A stretch of DNA of 64,000 nt from Allomuricauda sp. ARW1Y1 (GTDB lineage: Bacteria > Bacteroidota > Bacteroidia > Flavobacteriales > Flavobacteriaceae). The notes below the pieces were generated by a model. The model did not search any database and was not told where the DNA came from. It saw nothing but the letters and a program-made list of their open reading frames with translations. Positions 8,428 to 17,263 of this stretch are shown piece by piece. Every line of letters begins with the position of its first letter. Within the stretch, counting starts at the first letter, position 1. The stretch is taken from assembly GCF_013407935.1 (NCBI RefSeq), contig NZ_JACBZU010000002.1, positions 248,001-312,000 of the forward strand. The letters are read 5' to 3'. A program made the position numbers and the translations under genes.

Positions 8428-9744
8428 ATGAGTACAGAATTGATCTATGTAATTGTTGGCATTTTAGCATTGGCCATTGGTCTTGTTGCAGGGATGTATG
8501 TTCAAAAACTGAAAACCAAATCCACAGAAAGTGTGTGGATGGACAGGGAAATCAAATCTAAAGAACTGGAGACATCCTTGAAAGGTGAATTGAAAGAGCT
8601 ACAACAGAAAAAGTCCGAATTGGAGATTGCTTTGGCCCGAGAAGAATCTAAATCAAAAAATCTTGAGGATAAGTTGCTGGAACAAAAACAGGAACTGGAA
8701 AAGCTCCAAGAGAAATTCACCAAGGAGTTTGAAAACCTGGCCAACAAGATTCTCGACGAGAAAAGCGAAAAATTTACCAAAAGCAACAAAGAGAATATTG
8801 AAAACATCCTGACTCCCCTCAATAAAAAAATTAAGGAGTTCGAGGAAAAAGTAGAAAAGTCACAAAAGGAAAATATCAGCATCAACTCTTCGCTGAAACA
8901 ACAGTTGGAAAGCCTGCAACAACAAAATCTAAAAATCACTCAAGAGGCGGAAAACTTGACCAAAGCCCTGAAAGGCGATAGCAAAATGCAAGGGAACTGG
9001 GGCGAATTGGTGTTGGAACGGGTTCTGGAAAAATCTGGATTGGAAAAAGATCGTGAATACAGCGTTCAGCAAAGCTTCCAACGAGAGGATGGCACTCGGG
9101 TAATGCCCGACGTTATTATCCACCTACCTGATGGCAAAAAAATGGTGGTGGATTCCAAGGTTTCATTAACAGATTACGAGCGATACACCAACGCGGAAGA
9201 AGAAGACAGACCCAAATTCTTGAAAGACCATATCAACTCTTTGAGAAGGCACGTGGAACAGCTCTCCTCCAAAAAGTATGAAGACCTTTACGAAATGGAG
9301 AGCCCCGATTTTGTGTTGATGTTCGTGCCCATAGAACCTGCTTTCGCCATTGCCATCAACGAAGACAACTCCCTGTACAACAAAGCGTTTGAACAAAATA
9401 TTGTTATCGTTACCCCATCAACCTTATTGGCTACGTTGCGAACGATAGATTCGATGTGGAGCAATGAAAAGCAACAACGCAATGCCATTGAGATTGCACG
9501 ACAAGCAGGTGCACTTTACGACAAATTTGAAGGGTTTGTAAGCGATTTGACCAAAGTCGGGAAGAAGATGGATGAGGCGAAAAGTGAATATCGCGGCGCC
9601 ATGAACAAATTGGTTGAAGGACGCGGCAATATCGTGACTACCATAGAAAAATTGAAAAAAATGGGGGCCAAGGCCAAAAAATCCCTTCCCGAACCTATTT
9701 TAAAAAGGGCCCATGATGACGATTTTGAAGAGTTAGATCAATAA
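8428..9744 (+). CDS. rmuC: DNA recombination protein RmuC
   Basis: This 438-residue protein has one N-terminal transmembrane helix (about residues 5-22), a long coiled coil (about 35-180, rich in Lys, Glu and Leu) and the RmuC domain (about 185-410), including MQGNWGELVLERVLEKSGL, PDVIIHLPDGKKMVVDSKVSL and PSTLLATLRTI. RmuC proteins limit inversion at short inverted repeats; the core resembles a restriction-endonuclease-like fold, with DSK as the likely catalytic segment. It is followed 19 bp later by a small membrane protein. The window's several palindromic elements are the kind of substrate this family is linked to. Confidence 0.93.
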   Translation: MSTELIYVIVGILALAIGLVAGMYVQKLKTKSTESVWMDREIKSKELETSLKGELKELQQKKSELEIALAREESKSKNLEDKLLEQKQELEKLQEKFTKEFENLANKILDEKSEKFTKSNKENIENILTPLNKKIKEFEEKVEKSQKENISINSSLKQQLESLQQQNLKITQEAENLTKALKGDSKMQGNWGELVLERVLEKSGLEKDREYSVQQSFQREDGTRVMPDVIIHLPDGKKMVVDSKVSLTDYERYTNAEEEDRPKFLKDHINSLRRHVEQLSSKKYEDLYEMESPDFVLMFVPIEPAFAIAINEDNSLYNKAFEQNIVIVTPSTLLATLRTIDSMWSNEKQQRNAIEIARQAGALYDKFEGFVSDLTKVGKKMDEAKSEYRGAMNKLVEGRGNIVTTIEKLKKMGAKAKKSLPEPILKRAHDDDFEELDQ

Positions 9745-9763
9745 AACACCATAAACACTGACC

Positions 9764-10129
9764 ATGAAAAAAATTATAACCATTCTTATAGCTGCTATTG
9801 TAATTGGTGTCGTGGGCTATTTTGCTTTTGTGTATTACGTGCCATACAGTGAAGGCTATCGTTCCGGAGAATTGATAAAGTTCAGCAGAAAGGGCGTCAT
9901 GGTGAAAACCTGGGAAGGGCAAATCAGTCAGGGGTTATCGGGTACCAATGTATTTTCGTTTTCCGTGGAAGATGGCGAAAAAGAGATTATTGAAAAAATG
10001 AAGGAGTACCAAGGACAGTACATCAAAGTCACGTACAAGGAACGCTACGCTACCTTTTTCTGGCTGGGCGATACTAAATATTTTATCACAGAGGTAAAAT
10101 CGGAGAAGTCACCGATTTTCAGGAACTAG
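9764..10129 (+). CDS. small membrane-anchored protein of unknown function
   Basis: This 121-residue protein has an N-terminal hydrophobic helix (IITILIAAIVIGVVGYFAFVY) and a compact soluble domain with YSEGYRSGELIKFSRKGVMV, KTWEGQISQGLSG and YATFFWLGDTKYFITE. From memory, close relatives in flavobacterial genomes are sometimes labelled 6-phosphogluconate dehydrogenase, but there is no nucleotide-binding glycine motif and it is far too short for that enzyme. The true gnd gene is 3 kb away. Function unknown; a periplasmic beta-rich domain is likely. It is cotranscribed with its neighbours by position (rmuC before, thioesterase after). Confidence 0.8.
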   Translation: MKKIITILIAAIVIGVVGYFAFVYYVPYSEGYRSGELIKFSRKGVMVKTWEGQISQGLSGTNVFSFSVEDGEKEIIEKMKEYQGQYIKVTYKERYATFFWLGDTKYFITEVKSEKSPIFRN

Positions 10130-10156
10130 ATGACACACCCCTAACCCCATCAACAC

Positions 10157-10702
10157 ATGAAAAAATTCAAATCATCCCGAGAAAGCAGGGTTTCCATCAC
10201 GGAACTTATGCTGCCCTCCCACTCCAATTTTGGCGGTAAAGTGCATGGCGGACACATTCTCAATCTCATGGACCAAATAGCGTTTGCCTGTGCATCCAAA
10301 CATTCGCAAAGCTATTGCGTTACAGCCTCCGTGAATCGTGTGGATTTTTTGAACCCAATTGATGTGGGCGAACTGGTTACTTTAAAGGCATCCATCAACT
10401 ATACGGGTAAAACTTCGATGGTGGTCGGGGTTCGTGTAGAATCGGAAAATGTGACCACAGGAATGGTCAAACATTGTAATTCTTCCTATTTCACCATGGT
10501 AGCCAAGGGAAAGGACGGAAAAAACAAAACAGTTCCCGGATTGATCCTCAAGACCAAACAGGACATTCGCCGTTTTGCGCGGAGCAAGGAACGTAAACAA
10601 TCGGCCTTTCAGCGCGATAGTAAATATGAATCCAACAATTTTAAGGTAAACGAGTACTTGGAGTTTTTACAGGGCGAAAACGTTAAGATGGATTTTGATT
10701 GA
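10157..10702 (+). CDS. acyl-CoA thioesterase, hotdog fold
   Basis: This 181-residue protein has the hotdog thioesterase features of the YciA/BACH group: MLPSHSNFGGKVHGGHILNL with the catalytic Asp downstream (MDQIAFACASKHS), then VDFLNPIDVGELVTLKASI and GKTSMVVGVRVESEN. It hydrolyses acyl-CoA to free acid and CoA in the cytoplasm. The C-terminal tail (residues 140-181) is basic and atypical of short YciA proteins. Its last 20 bp overlap tail-to-tail with pgl on the other strand. Confidence 0.88.
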   Translation: MKKFKSSRESRVSITELMLPSHSNFGGKVHGGHILNLMDQIAFACASKHSQSYCVTASVNRVDFLNPIDVGELVTLKASINYTGKTSMVVGVRVESENVTTGMVKHCNSSYFTMVAKGKDGKNKTVPGLILKTKQDIRRFARSKERKQSAFQRDSKYESNNFKVNEYLEFLQGENVKMDFD

Positions 10703-11408
10703 GCTCTGCGGCAGCCTCCTCATCCAAAAACCATACTAAATTCCCCGATGCTGGATTTACCAAAGACGCCGGATACGCTTCCGAACCTTCGGTTTTCTCC
10801 ACCACCGCCTTAACTTTCTCCGATTTTGATGCCCCTGTGACCAAAAAAGCGACCTCTTTGGCAGTATTGATCACTTTTCCGTTGATGGACACCCGTTTTT
10901 GTTCCGAATCAGGGTGGGTGGCCACTACGCAATGGTCTTCCGCATCCCAAAGTTCGATTTCATGCGGGAAAATGGAAGCCGTATGTCCGTCATCGCCCAT
11001 TCCTAAAATGACCAAATCGAATTGGGGCACGCCTTCTACCCTATCCAAATTGATTTCAAGCAGATTGGCATAGCGCAAGGCTTCGCCCTTGGGGTCTTTT
11101 TCTCCCAATATCCTATGAATATTCTCCTTGGGCACCTCAATTTTGGAAAACAGGTGCTCCACTGTCATTTTATAGTTGCTCTCATCATCGGAAGGAGGCA
11201 CACAACGTTCGTCTCCCCAATAAAAATGTATCTTCTTCCAATCTACCTTATCCGAAAAATTTTCGGCCAGTACATCAAAAACTATTTTGGGGGTGCTCCC
11301 GCCCGAAAGGGCTACATGAAACGTACCCTTGTCTTTCACTTGATCCACAAAATAGCTGGAAAACTGTTCAGCTACCTTTTGTTTGTCTTTATATATTTTC
11401 AAATTCAT
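10683..11408 (-). CDS. pgl: 6-phosphogluconolactonase
   Basis: This 241-residue DevB/SugarP-isomerase-fold enzyme hydrolyses 6-phosphogluconolactone in the oxidative pentose phosphate pathway. Seen are FHVALSGGSTPK (about residues 31-41, phosphate binding), FYWGDERCVPPSDDESNY and GMGDDGHTASIFP with the catalytic His. I place the start at the ATG complementary to 11406-11408; a frame-extending TTG two codons upstream is less likely. It is the second gene after zwf on the minus strand, separated by about 100 bp containing a dispersed repeat fragment. Confidence 0.95.
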   Translation of the reverse strand: MNLKIYKDKQKVAEQFSSYFVDQVKDKGTFHVALSGGSTPKIVFDVLAENFSDKVDWKKIHFYWGDERCVPPSDDESNYKMTVEHLFSKIEVPKENIHRILGEKDPKGEALRYANLLEINLDRVEGVPQFDLVILGMGDDGHTASIFPHEIELWDAEDHCVVATHPDSEQKRVSINGKVINTAKEVAFLVTGASKSEKVKAVVEKTEGSEAYPASLVNPASGNLVWFLDEEAAAELNQNPS

Positions 11409-11428
11409 GTTCAATTAATTTTGTTTCT

Positions 11429-11476
11429 CGACTTTTCCTTCGACTGCGCTCAGGATGACATCTCGAACAGAAAAAT
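11429..11476. repeat. fragment of a dispersed intergenic repeat
   Basis: The stretch TTCCTTCGACTGCGCTCAGG followed by ATGACATCTCGA resembles short palindromic repeats scattered in flavobacterial intergenic DNA and shares the TCGACTGC core with the elements at 52.8 kb. It lies between pgl and zwf. Confidence 0.45.
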
Positions 11477-11508
11477 GATCATTGTCTATCGCTTATTGAT
11501 AATCGTAT

Positions 11509-13041
11509 CTAACAGATTACGCAATACCCTGGGTCATCGGCCAAGTTTTCGCTGGGATTACGCCAATATCCATCATCTTCAATCAAATCATCCGCATTTT
11601 CAGGTCCCCAGGCACCAGCAGCGTAACCATACATGCGAACATCCTTTCCACTGCTCCAATAATTCAAAATAGGGTCCACAAATTCCCATGCTGCCTCCAC
11701 CTCATCGGCGCGGGCATAGAGCGTAGCATCCCCTTGCATGGCATCCAACAACAAGCGTTCATAGGCTTCCATCACGTAAGTTTCAGCCAAATTGGCGTAG
11801 TAAAAATCCAAATTGGCGCGCTCTACCTTAAATCCTTGTCCCGGAACCTTTACACCAAACTTGATAAGAATCCCCTCATCGGGTTGGATACGGATAATCA
11901 ATTTATTGTCCATCTCCTGCATTTCGGACCCCTTAAATATTTGATGGTGTGGCTTTTTAAAGTGAATGACAATCTCCGTTACCTTGGTGGGCATTCGTTT
12001 GGCAGTCCTCACATAAAAGGGAACCCCATGCCAACGCCAGTTGTCCACATAGAATTTAATGGCCGCATAGGTTTCTGTGGTGGAATTAGGGTCTACTCCA
12101 TCTTCCTCCCGATAGCCTTTTACATCTTTTCCATCCACTTTGGAAGCCACATATTGAGCTCGAATGGTATTCTCAAAAAGTTCTTTTTCGTCTGTCATAA
12201 TACGGAGCGACTTCAATGCCTTTACTTTTTCATTCCTGATTTCTTCGGCATCCGCACCAATGGGGGGCTCCATCACCACCAAGGAAACAATCTGCAACAA
12301 ATGGTTTTGGAACATATCCCGAAGGGCACCCGATTTATCATAGTAGCCACCACGTTTTTCTACGCCAACACTTTCGGCATTGGTGATTTCAACCCGTTGG
12401 ATATAGTTTCGGTTCCACAAAGGCTCAAAAATACTGTTGGAAAAACGGGTCACCAGTAAGTTTTGCACCGTTTCCTTCCCTAAATAATGGTCGATTCTGT
12501 AAATCTGGTGCTCCCTAAAATATTTGTGAAGTCCTTTGTTCAATTTCTGGGCCGTCTCCAAACTATAACCAAAAGGCTTCTCCACAATCAAGCGTTTCCA
12601 ACCATTGTTCTGCGTGTTCATGCCCGCATCGGAAAGGTTGTGGGAAATGGTTTCGTAAAGTGTGGGCGGTGTGGACAAATAATAAATAATATTGCCCGAA
12701 GTATTGTACTTTTCCTTGAGTGCCTCCACCCGTTTGCGGAGCGTACCGTAATCCGTATCGTAACTCTTGCCCAGATCTTCATAAAACAGCTTGTCCGCAA
12801 AACCTTTTACCTTGTCCTTGTCCAGCTTTTCGGTTTTCGCAGCCAAGTATTTGCTTTCATAGACCACCCGGTCACGAAATGCCTCGTCCGATAGGTCACT
12901 TCGGCTCACGCCAAGCACCACAAAGTTTTCCGGGAGTTGCTTGGCCATGTAGAGGTTGAACAGGGAAGGTATCAGCTTTCTAGCGGTTAAATCGCCCGAA
13001 GCCCCAAAAATTACGAGCATTTGATTATCGGTCTTTTTCAT
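11509..13041 (-). CDS. zwf: glucose-6-phosphate 1-dehydrogenase
   Basis: This 510-residue enzyme oxidises glucose-6-phosphate to 6-phosphogluconolactone with NADP or NAD. The dinucleotide-binding motif FGASGDLTARKL is at residues 12-23, EKPFG at 154-158, and the active-site signature RIDHYLGKE at 182-190. Length is typical. The C-terminus ends in PGYCVIC. It is followed by pgl on the same strand and divergent from gnd, so the three oxidative pentose phosphate genes are grouped for NADPH supply. Confidence 0.97.
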   Translation of the reverse strand: MKKTDNQMLVIFGASGDLTARKLIPSLFNLYMAKQLPENFVVLGVSRSDLSDEAFRDRVVYESKYLAAKTEKLDKDKVKGFADKLFYEDLGKSYDTDYGTLRKRVEALKEKYNTSGNIIYYLSTPPTLYETISHNLSDAGMNTQNNGWKRLIVEKPFGYSLETAQKLNKGLHKYFREHQIYRIDHYLGKETVQNLLVTRFSNSIFEPLWNRNYIQRVEITNAESVGVEKRGGYYDKSGALRDMFQNHLLQIVSLVVMEPPIGADAEEIRNEKVKALKSLRIMTDEKELFENTIRAQYVASKVDGKDVKGYREEDGVDPNSTTETYAAIKFYVDNWRWHGVPFYVRTAKRMPTKVTEIVIHFKKPHHQIFKGSEMQEMDNKLIIRIQPDEGILIKFGVKVPGQGFKVERANLDFYYANLAETYVMEAYERLLLDAMQGDATLYARADEVEAAWEFVDPILNYWSSGKDVRMYGYAAGAWGPENADDLIEDDGYWRNPSENLADDPGYCVIC

Positions 13042-13204
13042 AGTGTTCTTTGGTTTCTGGCAGATTGTGCTCCCTCAACACCGCTCACTGCAAAAGGTGT
13101 CATTATTTTTGAGCATGACGAATATAAGGTTTATTTTAGGTTCTTAATTGAAGAAACCACAACCTTTGGGTTGTCTTAACATCAAAAGAAGAAGAAATAC
13201 CAAA

Positions 13205-14614
13205 ATGACAGACACGTATGATTTTGGCCTTGTGGGCCTTGGGGTAATGGGACGTAATTTTATTTTGAATGTGGCCGATAACGGATTCACTGCATTTGGC
13301 AACGATCTGGATGAAGAAAAAGTAAGCGCTTTGATCAAAGAAGGGGGTGATCCTGCCAAGGTAAATGCCACTTCGGATGTCGGGACCTTTGTAAAGTGGT
13401 TGTCAACCCCAAGGAAAATCATGCTGTTGGTGCCCGCAGGAAAAGTTGTGGATAGTGTTATTGAAGGGTTGTTGCCCCACTTGGACAAAGGAGATATTAT
13501 TATCGATGGAGGAAACTCCTTTTATACCGATACCGACCGTAGGGAAGCTTATTTAAAGGAAAAAGGGATTAACTTTTTTGGAGCGGGGGTTTCAGGAGGT
13601 GCCGAAGGAGCCCGAAAAGGACCGAGCATCATGCCTGGTGGTTCCAAAGAAGCCTATCAGCACGTAAAACCAATTTTTGAGGCGGTCTCCGCCAAATACA
13701 ACGGGGAACCCTGTGTGGCGTATTTGGGACCAAAATCTGCAGGAAATTATGTGAAAATGGTGCACAATGGCATCGAATACGGATTGATGCAGTTGACCTC
13801 CGAAATATACGACCTGCTCAAAAAAGCGGGCGGACTCACCAACGATGAACTTCATAAGGCCTATGCTGAATGGAACGAAGGACGATTACAATCCTTCTTG
13901 GTGGAAATCACATCGGAAATCTTTGCCCAAAAGGACGAGTTGACCGATAATGATCTTGTGGATATGATCTTGGACAAGGCCAAGCAAAAGGGAACCGGAA
14001 AATGGACCTCCCAAAATGCCATGGATTTGGGCATCCCGGTACCCACTATCGATATTGCGGTGAGCATGCGGGAAATATCCGCATTGAAAGACGAACGCAT
14101 CAAAGCGGACGAATTGTATGACCGTCCTACCCCTAAAGGGGTGGATAAGGCTGATTTTACCGCAAAAGCGGAACAGGCACTGTACTTTGCCTTTATCATT
14201 ACCTATGCGCAAGGCATGCATCAGTTGGCCGATGCCTCCAAGGAATACGGTTACGAACTGGAGCTGGGCGAAATTGCCAAAATATGGCGCGCGGGCTGTA
14301 TTATCCGGGCAGCCTTGTTGGCCGATATTACCGAAGCCTATCAAGCCGATAAAGATTTACAAAACCTCCTGCTCTCCCCTTCTTTTGTGGAAAAAGTACA
14401 AAGTACGGTAGATGCCGCAAGGGAATTGGTCAGTTATGGAGCAGCCAACGGCATTCCGTTACCAGGATTGTCCAACGCACTCACTTATTTTGATGCCTAC
14501 ACCAGCAGTCGTTTGCCATTAAATTTGATTCAGGCGCAACGCGATTATTTTGGCTCTCACACCTACGAGCGCTTAGATCGTGAAGGTATTTTTCATACGG
14601 AGTGGGAGAAATAA
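13205..14614 (+). CDS. gnd: 6-phosphogluconate dehydrogenase, decarboxylating
   Basis: This 469-residue enzyme converts 6-phosphogluconate to ribulose-5-phosphate and CO2. The N-terminal Rossmann motif GLGVMG is at residues 11-16, IIDGGNSFYTDTDRR marks the substrate site, and KMVHNGIEYGLMQ carries the catalytic Lys. C-terminal RLPLNLIQAQRDYFGSH is also characteristic. I chose the ATG at 13205; a frame extension back to a TTG at 13148 would add 19 basic residues before the Rossmann strand and cover a small hairpin (ACAACC tttg GGTTGT) in the leader. Divergent from zwf. Confidence 0.97.
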   Translation: MTDTYDFGLVGLGVMGRNFILNVADNGFTAFGNDLDEEKVSALIKEGGDPAKVNATSDVGTFVKWLSTPRKIMLLVPAGKVVDSVIEGLLPHLDKGDIIIDGGNSFYTDTDRREAYLKEKGINFFGAGVSGGAEGARKGPSIMPGGSKEAYQHVKPIFEAVSAKYNGEPCVAYLGPKSAGNYVKMVHNGIEYGLMQLTSEIYDLLKKAGGLTNDELHKAYAEWNEGRLQSFLVEITSEIFAQKDELTDNDLVDMILDKAKQKGTGKWTSQNAMDLGIPVPTIDIAVSMREISALKDERIKADELYDRPTPKGVDKADFTAKAEQALYFAFIITYAQGMHQLADASKEYGYELELGEIAKIWRAGCIIRAALLADITEAYQADKDLQNLLLSPSFVEKVQSTVDAARELVSYGAANGIPLPGLSNALTYFDAYTSSRLPLNLIQAQRDYFGSHTYERLDREGIFHTEWEK

Positions 14615-14673
14615 AGAACTATATAGTTGTTTGTGAAGAGGATTATACGACGTCGCTGTTTATAAGGTAGTTA

Positions 14674-14883
14674 ATGATAGATTTCACTGATTTGATTATC
14701 GGGGTCGTAATGATAGTCGCATCAGTAATCTGGTTAATATTGCTTATCAAAAGAAATCGAAAAGAGAAAAATTACGATTATTGGTTGTTATCATATGATA
14801 TCAACATTGTGTTTGGGCTGATTGTATTTATAGTACTTGGGGTGCTTTATGTTCTCAGGGCATTTGGGTTATCAATAACCTAA
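14674..14883 (+). CDS. small two-TM membrane protein, unknown
   Basis: This 69-residue product has two hydrophobic helices (about residues 5-25 and 45-65) separated by a basic loop (KRNRKEKNYDYW). An AAGG sequence 7 nt before the ATG acts as a plausible ribosome site, unusual here. I do not recognise a family. Composition and topology favour a real gene, but its size keeps confidence moderate. A palindromic repeat follows directly. Confidence 0.55.
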   Translation: MIDFTDLIIGVVMIVASVIWLILLIKRNRKEKNYDYWLLSYDINIVFGLIVFIVLGVLYVLRAFGLSIT

Positions 14884-14908
14884 GCACTACTCTTTTGGGA
14901 TGAAATTT

Positions 14909-15016
14909 GTCAGTTCGAGTGATCTTTCTTTAGAAAAATCGTATCGAGAACCAGAATTTCAAGTCAAAAAGCTGATTCTCGATAAAAAATTCCTTCGGAA
15001 TTTCACTCGAATTGAC
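14909..15016. repeat. nested palindromic intergenic element (108 bp)
   Basis: Outer arms GTCAGTTCGAGTGA (14909-14922) and TCACTCGAATTGAC (15003-15016) pair at 13 of 14 positions. Inner arms TATCGAGAACCAG (14942-14954) and CTGATTCTCGATA (14972-14984) pair at 12 of 13. The GTCAGTTCGAG core recurs at 52833. It contains no ORF; a non-coding REP or MITE-like element is likely. Confidence 0.75.
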
Positions 15017-15091
15017 AGCTTTTGAAATATAAATATCGACTAACTTAAAAAAGAGGTGTCAGTTTGAAAAATAAAAGACTTTAAAACAAAA

Positions 15092-15943
15092 ATGAAGAAA
15101 AAACACCTGTTATTTGTCTTTGCCCTATCCTTTTTGACCATATCCGCTCAAAAAGCACCCTATGTTATTTACAACGCGAAAGGGAAAAAGGTCTCCTATA
15201 AAAAAATGCTCAAAACCCTTGAGGATAAGGATATGGTGCTCTTCGGGGAGCTGCACAACAATCCCATTGCGCATTGGTTGCAATATGAGCTTACGGCAGA
15301 CCTGCATTCCAAACGCCAACTTATTTTGGGTGCCGAAATGATCGAGGCCGATAATCAGGATGAACTCAACGATTACCTGTCGGGAAAAATCGATTATAAA
15401 GCACTGGACTCCACCGCAAGACTCTGGAACAACCATAAAACGGATTATGCCCCATTGGTGGACTTTGCCAGGGACAGTAGTTTGGTGTTTGTGGCTTCCA
15501 ATGTGCCCAGACGCTACGCCAGCATGGTATACAGAGGTGGTTTTGAAGCCTTGGATTCCCTCCCAGCCCAAGAAAAGGAATGGATTGCACCTTTGCCCAT
15601 TGCCTATGACCCTGAGCTGCCCGGATACAAAAACATTCTAGAAATGATGGGCGACCATGGCAGTCCCACCTTGGTGATGGCACAAGCCATAAAAGATGCC
15701 ACGATGGCCCACTTTATCCTTCAAAATTATAAGGAAGGCTCCCTGTTTTTGCACTACAACGGGGCCTACCATTCCAACGATTATGAAGGCATTCTTTGGT
15801 ATTTGCAATTGCAACGACCTGATTTGGACTACGGAACCATTTCCACCGTAACACAGGAAAACGTCCACAAACTGGAGGAGGAAAATGAAAATTTGGCTGA
15901 TTTCATTATCTGTGTGGATCAAAACATGACCACAACCTATTAA
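15092..15943 (+). CDS. ChaN family protein (heme-binding/Tiki-like fold), secreted
   Basis: This 283-residue protein has a signal peptide ending at about residue 20 (LSFLTISAQ) and the ChaN core: VLFGELHNNPIAHWLQYEL (49-67), LGAEMIEADNQDELNDYLSG, and later LVMAQAIKDATMAHFIL plus FLHYNGAYHSNDYEGI. ChaN relatives have been linked to haem binding, and the wider superfamily includes Tiki proteases with conserved GxxH and His residues, both seen here. The substrate is unknown. Monocistronic by spacing. Confidence 0.85.
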   Translation: MKKKHLLFVFALSFLTISAQKAPYVIYNAKGKKVSYKKMLKTLEDKDMVLFGELHNNPIAHWLQYELTADLHSKRQLILGAEMIEADNQDELNDYLSGKIDYKALDSTARLWNNHKTDYAPLVDFARDSSLVFVASNVPRRYASMVYRGGFEALDSLPAQEKEWIAPLPIAYDPELPGYKNILEMMGDHGSPTLVMAQAIKDATMAHFILQNYKEGSLFLHYNGAYHSNDYEGILWYLQLQRPDLDYGTISTVTQENVHKLEEENENLADFIICVDQNMTTTY

Positions 15944-16060
15944 TTGCACTACTTTTTCAGAGGTATGTTCCAACAAGGGATAATTTCCTTATTTTTAGGA
16001 AATTATACACCCTATCCATTCGTATTCCCAATATAAGGATAGGGAAAAAATCAACCGACC

Positions 16061-16549
16061 ATGAAAATACTAGTATTTATTCTTGTAACAGTGACCTTCC
16101 TGTCCTGTGGAGAAAAACAGGATAAGGCGGTAGCGGAGCCCGTTGACACCGATACAATTGATGTTGCGGCCGAATTGGCCAAGATTGAAGAGGTGCGAAA
16201 ATCCTTCGAGCAAACCGTCAAGGAAAAACGCTACGGAGATCTGGGCAAGTTTACCACAGAGGATATGATCTCGGTAGGCCCGGGCAGCGAGGATTGGATT
16301 GCCTATCGAAAGCTGAGGGAACAGCACGGAAACAAATTTCGGTACGACAGTATCAAAATGAATCCGAAGGAAACCGTGATATTGTCCGACACCATGGCCT
16401 ATGATTTTGGTGTAAGCTCCGTATACTACACCGATGAAAATGGAACGGTACACGAAATGGAGGATACTTTTTTGGTCATCATGAAAAAAAATAAGAACGG
16501 TGAATGGAAGTTGCACAGGGAACTTGCATCATCGTTGGTCGTGGAGTAA
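16061..16549 (+). CDS. NTF2-like (DUF4440-type) lipoprotein
   Basis: This 162-residue protein has a lipobox (LVTVTFLSCGEK, Cys at about residue 16), an acidic linker and an NTF2-like fold: a helix (ELAKIEEVRKSFEQTVKEKRYGD), the turn FTTEDMISVGPGSEDW and beta strands ending in GEWKLHRELASSL. This resembles DUF4440/SnoaL-like proteins. No catalytic residues can be assigned. A second, related protein follows 71 bp later. Confidence 0.75.
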   Translation: MKILVFILVTVTFLSCGEKQDKAVAEPVDTDTIDVAAELAKIEEVRKSFEQTVKEKRYGDLGKFTTEDMISVGPGSEDWIAYRKLREQHGNKFRYDSIKMNPKETVILSDTMAYDFGVSSVYYTDENGTVHEMEDTFLVIMKKNKNGEWKLHRELASSLVVE

Positions 16550-16620
16550 TTTTTAAAACATATTTGATATAGTTCCCCCGCACAAAACAGTGTATTTATT
16601 AACCCATTAACTATATCATT

Positions 16621-17151
16621 ATGAAAAATCAATTCGTATGTATTCTTTCAGCATTGCTGTTAGTTCTGTTTGCTGCTAGTTGTGAGCAAACCACAGCTAA
16701 ACCTATATCAGGGGAGGCATATTCTGCCCAAATCCAAAAAATCATTGAAGCAAAAAATGAAAAAATCCAGGGATTTTACGCTTCGGGTATGATTGATTCC
16801 GCTGCTGTGCACTTTGCGGATAATTGTATTCAATTTATGCCCAATCAACCGGCAATTGTAGGGATTGAGAACTATAAAGCAGCGTGGAAACAAAATATCC
16901 TATTCGGAAAATGGCAGTTGGACCTCAATACCCAAGAAGTGAAGGCCAGTGGCCATTTGGCGACAGAATACGGCAAATACAGCTTAACATTTACACCCAA
17001 TGAAACCTCACCCATTCCCGCAATGGAAGATAAAGGCAACTATTTGGTGCTCTGGGAAAAAATGGAAGGGGAATGGAAAGTTCTCTGGGACGCACCCGTT
17101 ACCGAGCTTCCCATGCCCAGCCAAGCTCCGGATTCGACCATGGTAGAGTAA
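16621..17151 (+). CDS. NTF2-like (DUF4440-type) lipoprotein
   Basis: A 176-residue lipoprotein (LLVLFAASCEQT, Cys at about residue 21) with the DUF4440 layout: IIEAKNEKIQGFYASGMIDSA, HFADNCIQFMPNQPAIVG, ASGHLATEYGKYSL and the terminal strand WKVLWDAPVTELP. It is more typical of the family than its upstream neighbour. The pair precedes an amidohydrolase lipoprotein gene on the same strand, so a shared envelope role is possible but not shown. Confidence 0.8.
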   Translation: MKNQFVCILSALLLVLFAASCEQTTAKPISGEAYSAQIQKIIEAKNEKIQGFYASGMIDSAAVHFADNCIQFMPNQPAIVGIENYKAAWKQNILFGKWQLDLNTQEVKASGHLATEYGKYSLTFTPNETSPIPAMEDKGNYLVLWEKMEGEWKVLWDAPVTELPMPSQAPDSTMVE

Positions 17152-17263
17152 GGTTCACGTTCGAATAAATAAACAAGACCATATTTTTTCCAAAAGAGGT
17201 TCTGCATCTAAGATGCCCAAGCGCTAAAATAATGACCGAGAACAATTACAAAAAGTACCAAAA

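Noticed and set aside
13148..13204. N-terminal extension of gnd from TTG
   Set aside because: It adds basic residues ahead of the Rossmann fold and runs through a leader hairpin; the ATG at 13205 fits the family.
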